A stretch of DNA of 64,000 nucleotides, taken from contig OY829542.1 of NCBI GenBank assembly GCA_963691705.1, positions 26,708,579 through 26,772,578 of the forward strand, written 5' to 3'. A model generated the notes under the pieces. The model did no database searches, had not been told where the DNA came from, and worked only from the letters and a program-made list of their open reading frames with translations. Positions 54,015-64,000 of the stretch are shown in pieces (the stretch's first letter is position 1; each line of letters opens with the position of its first letter). The translations under genes were made by a program, and so were the position numbers. This stretch comes from Viola odorata (lineage: Eukaryota; Streptophyta; Magnoliopsida; Malpighiales; Violaceae).

Positions 54015-56012
54015 TATCGCACCCCCTTTTTGGATTTTTCCTAATGCGGCGCGGGTTTGGGACTAGATGTGAGACGAAATCAGGCTCATCTCACATAATG
54101 CAATGAAGTCGCCACCCTATTTTGTTGATAGGTTTAGGGAACCTAAAGTCATGGCATAAAAAGCTAAGGCAAAATGGGTCTGAACTAGAGAACAACGGTT
54201 CGGGGTCGTATTATAGACTCGGGAAGGTGTTAGGCACCCGAGTCACATCCTAAAAAGGTTACCGGAGAAAAGAGGTGTTTTAAAATCATGCTTGTAAACA
54301 TTCTAATTTATGTGATCATGCCCAATAGATAATTTGAATTCTAACAATTCTAAATATTCATGCATGCGAGTATATAGGCGGAAAAGCGTGGAATAAATAA
54401 AAGGGAAAGAAATGTTTACTTGTGAAGGGTATGGGCGGTTTTACCCTTTTGAGATTATTGATACGAGGAGAGGATAATGTTGAACGATTAAATATTTGAC
54501 AATTTCTGTACGCGAGCGAAAAAGATTAACTTGGATGAACAGAAAATTTATCTAAGCATGCAAAGCGTGCGAAAATAAACAAACATACAAGCATACGAGA
54601 AATAAATAAACGGTACGAGTGAAGAAATAAATAAACAGTACAAGTGCGAAAAATAAATAAATAGTACAAGTGTGAAAAAAATAAATAAACAGTACACGAT
54701 TACATGGCACAAAAAATATGACGGGCCAAAAAAATAGGCTCAGCCTACTAGGCCGAGAGTGGGCCCATAGTTGGGCTAAGACAGCCAACCCACTGGGCTG
54801 ACCTTTTTTCCCACGTGGGCCAAGTGGCCCAGCCTTTTCCCGCGGGTAAACCAAGCCCATGGTCAATTAAAATGACCAGCCCAAGCCTTCTTCTTCCTTA
54901 TCCCTCCCACTATTTTTCTTCTTCCTTTAGAAATCGGAACAGCGTGACAGCAACGGAGCAGTGGAGCAAGGAGCAGCACTGCAGAACAACGACTCCGGTG
55001 ACAGCAGCAGGCGATGACAACGGCGAGGCAGCGGCGAGACAGCATCGTCGCTTTCTCCCTCAGTAGACCAGCGACGTCGCATGTCCTCGGCGGCGATGCA
55101 AAAGCGAGCGAGAAATAAAATTTAAATAAATATGCAGAACATAAATGGAAGAAAAATGGAGGATAGAGTTCATGAGCTCTTCACTTGGCTCCTCTATCCC
55201 TGCCTCAATCAATCGCTCGAGCTTGGTATTTATAGGCGAGTAAGTCGGTTGAGCGGGGGTGACATGTCGACAAGCAGTTGTGGGAACGGTTGTGTGGCTG
55301 AGGATTGTTGGCGAGGCTCGAGGTTGCTGGTTGCGTAGGGACGACGATCGAGGCAAGATTTGATCACAAAGAGATCAGGAAAGCTTATTTCATGGGTTCG
55401 TACATGAACCCAGCTGAAGAAGATGGCATGCTTACGTGGTAATTACCACAGCCGTTTGATCTTGGTTGACCATCTTGGTCAACCAGATCAATGGCTATGA
55501 CCAAGAGTTGACTCTCCCATTGATTTTTTTTGGTTTGATCCAACTGTACGAGCAGTTTTGCCTGAAAATGGATAAAAATGCGAACCGAAGATGCTAAAAC
55601 GTAGAATAAAATAAACTGAAACAATTAGCATACACTAAGTGACGAAAAGTTAGTCACATTGTTCGATAAAAAATACGCTTGTAAGCGATAAAAGTTCAAA
55701 CGTAAAAATTGCTAAAAATATAAATTGAGTGAAATGCAATGAAATGATGCGAGTTAAAATAATAATAAAAAATAAGTAGCTAATGAGTGAAATTGTTCGA
55801 ACCTTGGTTTCGAGAATTTTACTCTGAACCGATATGAGTTCGAACGGAAAAAGCGATAAAAATGCGAAAAATGTATGAAATAAAATCTAAATAACATGAA
55901 GCGTAAAAATAAACATCAGATTGACAAAAATAAATGGAAGTACGATTTTCAAAAATTGACGACAAAAAAGGTAAAAGACGAAAAATTTAAAATAAAAAAT
56001 CGGGTAGCAACA
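54015..56012 (-). mobile_element. 5' LTR of OgrN (1,998 bp)
   Basis: Minus strand: TGTTGCTACCCGATTTTTTA to a mutated GGGGGTGCGATA. TATAAATA is at 55227-55234. The copy at 21509-23508 differs by scattered substitutions and small indels (for example around 54745-54770). Confidence 0.9.
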
Positions 56013-56017
56013 GTTGG
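56013..56017 (+). repeat. Target site duplication GTTGG of OgrN (right copy)
   Basis: Partner of 21504-21508. Confidence 0.9.
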
Positions 56018-56993
56018 CAAGGGCTAATCAATTGATTCAAACGCTGGCCGAGAATTGCTATTAAAACAGCCCAGGAGACAGATAAATACCTACAACTAAT
56101 GTATCTTTATTTGAACAAAAGTTTACTGAAATTTCTAACCGTCTTGATAGTCTTCAAGCAGGTCAACCAGTTCAGGTACAACAAGTTCAACCAACCGTGA
56201 CGTGTGGTATGTGCTGCCAATAAGGACAGCCCTCAGACTAGTGTGTGCTGATTTCTGGAATAGTTGAGGAAGTCAATGCAACAATACAGTACCAACAACA
56301 GTTTGGGAAGTATCCACCCCATAAGCCCAGATTTAACCCAAACTAGTACAATAACAATCCGGGGTGGAGAGAAAACACAAATTCCAATTGGGTAGTCCAA
56401 CAAAACCAAAACCAACAATAATATCCAAATCAGCCACCACCAATGAACCTACAAAATTTCATACCCAAACCCTAGTTCCACAACAACCTCTTGCAACCAC
56501 CGTTGACTCTATAAATGAAACACTTAAACAGTTCATGAAATCCACCAAAGCATCCATTTCGAATGTTGAGAGGCAGATTTCACAGCTGAATATCAACAAT
56601 CAGGAGCAGGGTAACAGGCTACCATCAACTACAGTCAAGAACCTGAAGCATAACGTCTCTGCCTTGACAATGAGGAGTGGGACAAAAACTCCAGACAGAA
56701 CAGTCCTTTCCCTATGTCTTGGGAAGAAGCAGTCTGCAATGCCATTGCTAGATCAATTTGAACCAAAGGCAGAGGTAATCCCCAAAAAGCCGGTCAAGGT
56801 AATTCCTACTCCAAAGATAGTTGTGCCAAAGAAGGAACAGGTAATCCCTCTTCCTTTCCTTGAAAGGTCTGACAAGACCAAGAAGGCGAAGGAGGAAAAA
56901 GCTATTTTGGATTTATTTCGTAAAATAGCCGTTAATGTTCCCCTTCTTGATATGATTGCACAGGTTCCTAAGTATGCAAAAAATTTAAAATAA
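56018..56993 (+). pseudogene. gag: Athila-like gag, 3' part
   Basis: Continues the gag frame of 20683-21508 in phase, with many stops up to about 56420, then a frameshift into the frame that stays open from 56364 to 56993. The features are Athila-like: a Cys-rich remnant near 56205-56240, an Asn/Gln-rich stretch with PGWREN, the coiled coil SISNVERQISQLN (about 56555-56590), and the linker ending VPLLDMIAQVPKYAKNLK before the protease. The stop at 56991-56993 separates it from the protease in the same frame. Confidence 0.75.
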
Positions 56994-56999
56994 TTGTGT

Positions 57000-57960
57000 A
57001 CTAACAATAAAACGCTTGCAGGAGTAGAGAGGGTCAATCTGAATTAAAATGTTTCAGCCGTTTTCCAGAAGAAATTGCCGAATAAGTGTAAAGATGGAGG
57101 AACTTTTGTCATTCCTTGCAAGATTGGAGACCAGAGCATAGAGAAAGCGTTATGTGATCTTGGCGCTGGGATTAATATTTTATCATTGACTATTTTTAAG
57201 ACTCTGAATATTGGTGAATTGAAAGAAACAAGGGTAATTCAATTAGCAGATAGATCAATTATATACCCTGTTGGTGTCATTGAGGATGTGTTAGTGCAGG
57301 TTAATGACTTTGTTTTTCTAGCTGACTTTTATGTGGTTGATATGGATAATAAGCATACTTCTAAGTCAACTGAAATTTTGTTAGGTAGACCTTTCTTAAG
57401 GACTGCTAGGGCTAAGATAGATGTGTTTGGAGGGAGTTTGACATTGGAATTTTGTGGTGAACATATTACTTTTAATATGTATGATGCCATGCGATTTCCT
57501 GATGACATGCGTAGTGTTAATTGCATAGATATGATTGATCATGATGCTGATAATATTCAAAAATTAATTGCTACTGACCCCTCGGATTGTGTTCTTAGCA
57601 GAGACATTAACAAGCCAAAAATGCTTGAGATGGAGGAAAGTTTTAAAATCAGAGAAGAAATTAAAGAAACTATTTTTTATCTTGATCATTCTAATTTTCT
57701 TTCTGATATCAATATTCCTAAGATTCTGGATTTGCTAACCACTAATAACACACTTCTCCTTTCAGTTTTGCAGAACACAGACTTGGAGGTGAAAAAATTG
57801 CCAGACCACCCGAATGACTCTTTCCCAGGTCTGGGAAAGAGCCTGCTAGTGATAATTTCCAACAAGTTGACAAAATTGGAGGAAGAATAGTGTGTGAGAA
57901 TAATGAAGGAGTACGAGGAGGCAATTGAATGGAGGATAGCTAACACTAGTGATGCAATCC
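57000..57960 (+). pseudogene. pro: Athila-like protease and truncated RT linker
   Basis: The longest open part is 57075-57890 (271 codons). The retropepsin active site CDLGAGIN (about 57154-57177), LADRSIIYPVG and ILLGRPFL mark an Athila protease; the catalytic Asp is present, the usual Ser after Ala is Gly. The linker toward RT (LPDHP...LLVIIS) follows, then TAG at 57888-57890 and about 20 more codons resembling the region before RT. The RT core never begins: homology ends near 57960. Confidence 0.8.
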
Positions 57961-58060
57961 ACAACTTACCTACTAGAGATTGAGCAAGCATTGTCGAGTA
58001 CAAGATAATAAAAAGGGACATTTCGTGGGAGGCAACCCATGTGTTTTTCATTATTTTCTT
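57960..58060 (+). other. Deletion junction replacing Athila RT-RNase H-integrase
   Basis: Sequence jumps from the pre-RT linker to the block that normally follows integrase in Athila elements (GTCGAGTACAAGATAATAAA, then TGGGAGGCAACCCATG at about 58028). About 2.5-3 kb of pol is therefore missing. Confidence 0.65.
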
Positions 58061-59203
58061 TCTTTCAATAAAATTGAACTCTTCAGAGAGGCTCATGGAA
58101 GACTCACCATCCCCACCCCACGCCTAAATAGCCCCGGGTATTTTCTTTCCTTTTTCTTTCTTTTATTTTATTTTTAGTATGTGTCTTTTTCCTTTCTTAC
58201 ACTTTGAGGACAAAGTGTCTTCTAGTGTGGGGGAGGAATTTTTAGGATTGTCTACTATTTTGTTTGTGTGAATAATTATTTTGTTTGATTGTTTGCTTAT
58301 TTGTGTTAATTTGAATCAGTTTTTCAAGTTTTTATTTTTTTTCTTTGAGTCTGATGTATGCATGATTTTTATTTCTTCTTCTCCTACATGTTTGTAGGTA
58401 GACAATCTATCTTGTTTTGTAAATCAATGCCAGTTTTCAACTTCAGTTGTGTAGTTCACCACTAAAAATGCAATTTCACACTTGTTTAATCAAATCAATG
58501 CTCTAGTACCAAGGGAGTGAATGAGCATACCATGATCAATGCTTAAAAGGCATATATCCTAATGCTCTCAGAACATTAACTATCCACATGGTCTCATAAA
58601 TATTTAGTTTAGAGTCTGAAATATAATTGAGGTGACAAAAATAGTTGTTTTGATTTAAGTATGTGCTTAGTTTTCATCTGATAGTTTGTGCAAGGTTTGT
58701 GTGCTAAAATGTCATGAAAGTAGAGCAGAAAAGCAAAAGCGAAAGTTTTGGGAGTTGCAGAGCCCAAAAAGAACAAACGCTGCTTTGAATTGAAAATAAT
58801 TCTGCATGCAAAAGAAAATAATGTAAGAAATTAGCAGCGGTTAAAGTTCAATGAAAATGAAAAATTCTGCCATGATTAAAAATGACAGTGAAAAGCACAG
58901 TAGTTTAAAGATGCACATTCTGACGGAACTACACTGATATATGCTCAAATTTGTAGTGATATTTTGTCTTTCAATTATTGCTCAAGATTTAGAGTTAGAT
59001 GCCTGAAAACTATTTGGATGGGGTATGTTTAGGGTACTGATCAGTCCTTGATAGTCTAGCATTGATTTGATGATTGAAGTGTCTAGGTAATTTTGGTGGG
59101 GAGGTGCATGGTTGAATAAAGAATTCTGGGGTCTTGATGTTTGTTTTATTTTGTTTTATTTTGATGTTTGGGGGCAAGCATAGGTTAGTGTGGGGGATTT
59201 TAT
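58061..59203 (+). other. Athila-like 3' untranslated region
   Basis: No gene is seen. Two PPT-like words occur, GTGTGGGGGAGGAATTTTT at 58225-58243 and GTGTGGGGGATTTTAT at 59189-59204; the second abuts the inferred LTR start. Confidence 0.55.
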
Positions 59204-60550
59204 TGGAGCATTAATTGTCATATTATTCATCATCCTTTATGCCTATTTTAGGATGATGATACTGCTAATTTATAGGTTTTCCATTCCTTTTTGCAGAACC
59301 AGTGGATGAGAAGCAGATTATTCAAAAGGAGCTGGAAATACTTGTATAGAGCCAGTTTTGGTGGAAAGAAAGTAGACTCTATCCCATGCCTGGGATAAGG
59401 CGAGGATTCGCAGTGTTGACCAAAGTCAACTAGATTAATGAGAAGTCGGACTGGGCTTGGGCTATGAGCTGGATGCTAGTTGTCTACTTCCAGAAGACTT
59501 ATTATGAAGAAATCACTCTCCGATTAGAACTCTTCCTTAGATTTTATTTTATTTTATTTTATTCTATCCTTATCACTTTAGAAGTTTGAACAACTAGGAT
59601 TTATATTTTAAAAGCCGATTGGGAAAAGAGATCAGTCTCTTCTTCCTCCATTTTTCTCTACCCTACTGCCATTGTTGTAGCTCAACTCTTGTTCTATTTT
59701 ATTCTTTAATCTGATTTCAGTTTTATGCATATTTATTCCTTTATTATTATTATTATGTCTGTCATAGGCTAAACGCCTTCTTCTTGGTAAGGATTCTTTG
59801 CCCATGATTCTCTTATTGTGAGATCGAATAGCACTTCATACATTCTAAACTTATATTTTTACCCTTTTTGATTACATGTTACTTTATTCTTGTTTTGTGT
59901 TAAGCCTAATCAACTTCACCTAGAACTTGAATGATTATAGTCTTTCCTTGAGATTTTGGAGTCTACATTGTTAAGAGGAATACGAAGGCGACTAACTGGT
60001 CGACGGTTAGAAAAATGGTAGGATATGGTTTATAGGAGTAGACACGTCTCTCTCCCAGACCTGGGATAGGTCTCTCTCCGTGTCTTATCAATTGCTCAAT
60101 TAAATTCTATAGAGTGTCTCTTAGGGTTATTGAGTTGATTAGGGGTTTCTAATCGAGTGTCTCTTTAGAAGTCTTGTGTAGGAGGAAAGCAGGAGATCTG
60201 ACCAATACCTGATCTCTATAGCCATCCTGTAAGTTTGGTTTTTAATACATTTGCATCAATGATCAATTGGCATGAGTCATGGGCTAGATAGAATCCTTAC
60301 TGGGAAGTTTTTATCATTTGGATACACACACATTCAATTTGTTTACTGTTTTCATTAATTCTGTTTCTTTAAATATTTGCATCCAACAAAACTATCATTG
60401 GTATTTACCACCCTTCATATTGCATTACAAAGAATTGAAATTAACCATAGAATCCCTAAGGAATGATCCTTTTACCACTTGCTACTGTTTTACATTACAT
60501 GTGCATGGTGAATTATAACTTAATTATTTTTTACGGTCTCGGCAACCATA
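59204..60550 (+). mobile_element. Athila-like 3' LTR (about 1.35 kb)
   Basis: The right end is secure from the match to 20522-20623, ending GGCAACCATA. The left end (TGGAGCATTA at 59204) is inferred from the preceding purine tract and TG start; no second full LTR is available to confirm it. A (TTTTA)n run lies near 59540-59562. Confidence 0.65.
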
Positions 60551-60564
60551 AATATGTCATCCAT

Positions 60565-60950
60565 TTACAGCCTTAGAGCTCTCTGTTAGTAATTAGGGAA
60601 CTATGAAATAATGGAAACCTTATGACTTCCCATCTGTATTTCCAATCTTAGAGCTCCCTATTAGTAATTAGGTAATTATGAATAATGGAAACCTTAGGAC
60701 TTACCATTTGTATTTCCAACCTTAGAGCTCCCTGTTAGTAATTAGGTCATTATGAAATAACGGAAACCTTATGACTTCTCATATGTATTTCCAACCTTAT
60801 AACTCCCTATTAGTAATTAGGCTATTATAAAATAATGAAAACCTTAAGACTTCTAATCTGTATTTCCAACTTTAGAGCTCCCTAGAGCTCCCTAGTAGTA
60901 ATTAGGCCATTATGAAATAATGAAAATCTTAGGACTTCCCATTTGTATTT
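60565..60950. repeat. 75-bp tandem repeat, five copies
   Basis: Units start at about 60571, 60646, 60720, 60795 and 60870. They share CCTTAGAGCTCCCTgTTAGT, AATTAGG.cATTATGAAATAA and GGAAACCTTA.GACTTCcCAT. The last unit has an 11-bp internal duplication (AGAGCTCCCT). Confidence 0.85.
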
Positions 60951-60959
60951 ACTTCTTTT

Positions 60960-62143
60960 GTTTGTTGACGTAGCATCATTCTATTGGTTAAATTGCTACA
61001 TGATGTGTGCGCGGATAATTAAAATTTTATTTTTTATTTTATTACATTTTGATTAATAAAATGGGTTGAGTGAGTTTATGAATCAAGTTAAATTTTATTT
61101 TTAATACTATAATTATTGAATTTGTATTTTTTATAGTTAGGTAAAACCAATTATTTGATCAATTAAATGAATTGAGTGAATTTTTTCGCATCTCTCTCTT
61201 TCTCTTTTACTTATTATTTATTATACACATAACATAGTTATATTAAAAAAATTCAATCATCTCAATTACAAAAAATAAATATCTAACCATTTAGATGTTA
61301 ATAATCATTTGTAGTTTAATTTAGTTACTACAACATTGTCTATTTATATAACTATTTTTATTTTTACATTTGTTTAGCTTGATTTTAGCAATAGTATATA
61401 TTTTTACTGGTTAAAATAAATTAATACTCACAATATAACGTGAACCATTTCCTGTCATTTATTCTCTCATCTTCATTGTTCGTTTTACTATCATTTTTTC
61501 TATCATTTTTATAATCTCTTACTTTTTCTTCTTCTATTTCTTATGTTTTCCACTTTCTCTTTATTTCTCTTTTATCTATTATTTAAAAACATAGTTACAC
61601 TATATTTAAAAGTATTTAAATATCTCAACTATAAAAAAGTAGTTATCTAACCCTTTAAATATCTTTAACCATTTGTATTTGTATGACTCTTTATTTTTTT
61701 TTTAATTATAAATTGTTCTTCTACCATGACTTTAGTAATATATTTTTTCTCCCATGTTTTTTTTTATTTTTCTATTTCCTCGTTTTTTATTTTTTATTTT
61801 TTTTATTTTTTTATTTTTTTATTTTTTATTTTTTAATTGATTTTTTTACATTATAAGTCATCAATGTATTCCATGTTTTAATGTTATAGAGCTTTAAATT
61901 ATAGTCATATGTACTCTACTTACATTAATACTCAAATTGATCTTACCACTGACTTTAGTATATCTTTTATTTTATGTTCATATTTTACTTATTTCGTATG
62001 TGTATAGCTGAGTTATACTAACAAAAAAATCAATCATTTTATTTTAATTTAATTAGTCATCTAGCTCTTTTAAACATCATTGAGAATTTATTTACCAATC
62101 TTTTTACAAATTATTTTTGGAACAAAACTTTAGTAGTAATATA
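60960..62143. other. AT-rich flanking DNA, start of degenerate ~300-bp array
   Basis: No gene is seen. Strongly AT-rich with long T-runs (61790-61840). Two or three copies of the degenerate unit described below start here. Confidence 0.5.
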
Positions 62144-62145
62144 TA

Positions 62146-62404
62146 CTCCCTCTAGGGAAAAATAAATAGCGTTCTAGGATAGTAAAAATTCGTAGAACAA
62201 TGATCTTTGATCTTATTTTATTCCACATTGTTTAATTTTTACTCTTAATTTCCACTCAAATTACCACACCATCATCAAATTGGGTTGATGCATAAAAAAA
62301 ATTGTCATTTGCACAAAATATATGATTCGAAAAAGATAAAATGACAAGTATTATGAACAGTAAGAATCCGTAGGAAAAAGTCATTTATTATGCACAAGAG
62401 GGAG
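62146..62404. mobile_element. Stowaway-like MITE (259 bp)
   Basis: It starts CTCCCTCTAGGGAAAAATAA and ends in the inverse of CTCCCTCTTGTGCATAATAA, giving imperfect ~24-bp terminal inverted repeats, flanked by TA on both sides (62144-62145, 62405-62406). Size, TA target and CTCCCTC ends are those of Tc1/Mariner-derived Stowaway elements. No coding capacity. Confidence 0.8.
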
Positions 62405-62545
62405 TATATTTTAGTTATTGAAGTAAATTGTTTCTATTGTGTGGTGCGATCTCCTCCTCTTTATTTATTCCCCCATGTTCATTAATTCATTTATTCTTAA
62501 TTTATTTTCTCATCTATTTTTTCTTCCTTCTTTTATCTCTTTACT

Positions 62546-62583
62546 TATTCACTTTTTCTTTTTCTTTTTCTTTTTCTTTTTCT
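62546..62583 (+). repeat. (CTTTTT)n microsatellite
   Basis: About five copies of TTTTTC, followed by TTGTACC. Confidence 0.8.
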
Positions 62584-63599
62584 TGTACCTATTATTTATA
62601 TATATAGATAAGTTAAATTAAAATTACTTATTTAAAAAAAATTAACTATTTAGCCCTTTCAACATCACTATCCATTTATATAACAACTTTTTTTTGCACC
62701 ATGACTTTAGTAGTAAATATTAATTTCCCATTTGAATTTATTGCTACTGTAGATTTCAATTCAATTTCTTCCTCTTTTTTTCTCATCTTCATTGTTCATT
62801 TATTATTGTATTTTTTTTAAAAAAAAATCATTTCTTATTTCTTATCTAGTTATTTAATTCTTCTTCTACATTTTATATTTTACCTATTATTATAAACATA
62901 ATTAAAAATATTTAATTACTTCAATTATCAGGAAAAATTACCTATTAAATATGCATGACACTCTTTTCTTTTTGTAAAAAAAATTCAAATTGTTCTTGTA
63001 GCATGACTTTAGTAGTAATTTATATTTCCCACCATATTTTTAATTATTTATATTATTTTATCATATATTCCTTTTTTTCTATTTTTTAATTGCTAATTTG
63101 TTTGTTCTATAGATTTTTAATTGACTATTTACATTCTAACTTATCATATTCTATATTTTAATGTTACAAATCTATAAATTCTAGTCATTTATGTTTAATA
63201 ATCACATTTATATTGCCTTTGAAGTTTGGCATTTATATGTGAGCTTATGTGACAAAAAATAAAATAATCAATGACATGACATGATTATATTGGTCAAGGT
63301 GACAACTAATGTGGCATCACCATATAGCTCCACTTACTGAGATAGATTATAAATATAGATAGATTTATCACTAGTAAATACTTTAGTATGTCATATGCAA
63401 GATGCCAATATATGAAAAGCTAATTAAAGAGACAATTATGAATAAATTCTATTTAATTTTTGTTGCAGATCAAAAGTAAAAGAAATGGATTTACTCTATA
63501 TATTTTTATTATTTATGAAGAATGTAATTTATATAAGTAGATGTAGAGAATGTTTTACCATATGATTAACATATGACTTATATATTATAGCCGATTCCA

Positions 63600-63656
63600 T
63601 TTTTTTTAATTATTATTAATAAATAATCTCGCGTATAGCATGAGTAGTAAGACTAG
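63600..63656 (+). mobile_element. Possible Helitron 3' terminus
   Basis: A short imperfect hairpin (CTCGCGTATAGCATGAG, 63629-63645) is followed eight bases later by CTAG and then T, the pattern of Helitron 3' ends (hairpin, CTRR, insertion between A and T). No 5' end or Rep/helicase gene is seen. Confidence 0.35.
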
Positions 63657-64000
63657 TTAGTAGAAAATATGAATATCCCAAGAAGAAGAAGTGGTCGTGG
63701 TGGAGGGAATATTTAGGGGCTGTTTCACAACGGAAAAATTTCCAAAATCTATTTCACAACCAACATTTTCCCAAATGGAAAATGTTCAGAAAATTTTCCT
63801 AGATTTTCAGAATTAGCACTAAAAATTTAGAAAATTCTGGAAACGTCATATTTGAAGTTTTTCAAATTTTCCCAAAAAGAATTTCCAATGGATTTGTTTA
63901 TCTTTTCATTAATTTGTATATATCAATTAATTTTCACTTATAATTAACCTATTAATTAACTGAAATTTTTCCAAAAAAAATTTCCAATGGATTTATTTAT
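63657..64000. other. Flanking DNA, no gene seen
   Basis: Contains TAGGGGCTGTTTCACAACGG at 63713, which resembles the start of some hAT-type MITEs, followed by AAAATTTTCC words in both orientations. The right end, if any, is outside the window. Confidence 0.3.

Larger units (their letters stand above)
21509..56012 (-). mobile_element. Non-autonomous Ogre-like element 'OgrN', split by OgrA
   Basis: Own sequence is 21509-28170 and 48447-56012, about 14.2 kb. On the minus strand: 5' LTR (56012-54015), primer site, leader, gag (52778 to about 51020), a long stretch without coding capacity (51020-48447), then the 3' region and 3' LTR (23508-21509). There is no ORF1, protease, RT or integrase. Leader, gag, 3' region, polypurine tract and LTR ends all match OgrA. 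The LTRs differ at visibly more sites than those of OgrA, so it inserted earlier. Confidence 0.85.
20517..60550 (+). mobile_element. Athila-like Ty3/Gypsy element (host of the nested insertions)
   Basis: Own sequence: 20517-21508 (LTR end, primer site, start of gag) and 56018-60550 (rest of gag, protease, 3' region, 3' LTR). The tRNA-Asp-type primer site, the CDLGA protease motif and the terminal motif TGGGAGGCAACCCATG near 58028 are typical of Athila elements. RT, RNase H and integrase are absent: sequence passes from the protease-RT linker straight to the 3' region near 57960. It is the oldest element here, carrying many stops and two independent nests of insertions. Confidence 0.82.
61200..63060. 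repeat. Degenerate ~300-bp tandem repeat
   Basis: The phrase ATGACTTTAGTAGTAATaTA recurs near 61725, 61953, 62128, 62702 and 63005, each time preceded by 'CATTTATATAACT' and 'ATcTaaCCctTTaAaATC'-like text and followed by 'TTCCCA' and T/C-rich runs. Spacing is about 300-340 bp once the MITE at 62146 is removed, with one shorter interval. Confidence 0.5.

Noticed and set aside
62439..62621. 60-codon frame in flanking DNA
   Set aside because: It consists of Phe/Leu from the CTTTTT microsatellite.
60551..64000. Host gene in the right flank
   Set aside because: The DNA is strongly AT-rich with no open frame of normal composition, no splice-bounded exons and no RNA gene that I recognise.
63713..64000. 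hAT-type MITE
   Set aside because: Only a loosely matching start is visible and the other end, if any, is outside the window.

Overview
This is plant nuclear DNA made almost entirely of LTR retrotransposons nested inside each other. The evidence is Ty3/Gypsy gag-pol of the Tat, Ogre and Athila types, archaeal-type second RNase H domains, TATAAATA promoters, GT-AG introns, AATAAA signals, a Stowaway-like MITE and AT-rich flanking DNA. Ogre- and Athila-type elements together suggest a dicot, but the species cannot be named. I see no ordinary host gene.

Layout, oldest layer first. (1) An Athila-like element (+ strand, about 20517-60550) keeps part of its 5' LTR, a tRNA-Asp-type primer site, a decayed gag, a protease and a 3' LTR; its RT-RNase H-integrase block is deleted. 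(2) A Tat-lineage element 'Tat-B' (+; 3' part only, 14893-20516) sits in the Athila 5' LTR. (3) A second Tat element 'Tat-A' (-; 1-14892, open at the left edge) is inserted in Tat-B. (4) A non-autonomous Ogre-like element 'OgrN' (-; 21509-56012, target duplication GTTGG) sits in the Athila gag. (5) A young, nearly complete Ogre-like element 'OgrA' (+; 28176-48441, target duplication CCTGG, LTRs about 99% identical) sits inside OgrN. From 60551 to 64000 the DNA is AT-rich flank with a 75-bp tandem array, a degenerate ~300-bp array split by a MITE, and a possible Helitron end.

The most interesting system is in the two Tat elements. Downstream of pol, on the opposite strand to gag-pol, each carries the same ordered set of four genes (A, B, C, D). 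Most have their own TATA-like box. A and B have clear poly(A) signals in Tat-A. C and D are paralogues: a Transposase_28-like domain, a phase-1 intron at its end, then a coiled coil. The D intron is 70 bp at the same site in both elements, and the coding differences I inspected are largely synonymous. This is a multi-gene antisense cassette that has been kept as protein-coding sequence. Because Tat-A and Tat-B are in opposite orientations, their cassettes also form a large imperfect inverted repeat in this locus.

OgrA has the full Ogre plan: LTR, tRNA-Arg-type primer site, ORF1, gag-protease, a 194-bp intron whose removal joins the gag-protease frame to pol, pol with intact catalytic motifs, and long tandem arrays. 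OgrN shares the primer site, polypurine tract, LTR ends, leader, gag splice acceptor and 3' region but has no ORF1 or pol, so it looks like a parasite of an OgrA-type helper.
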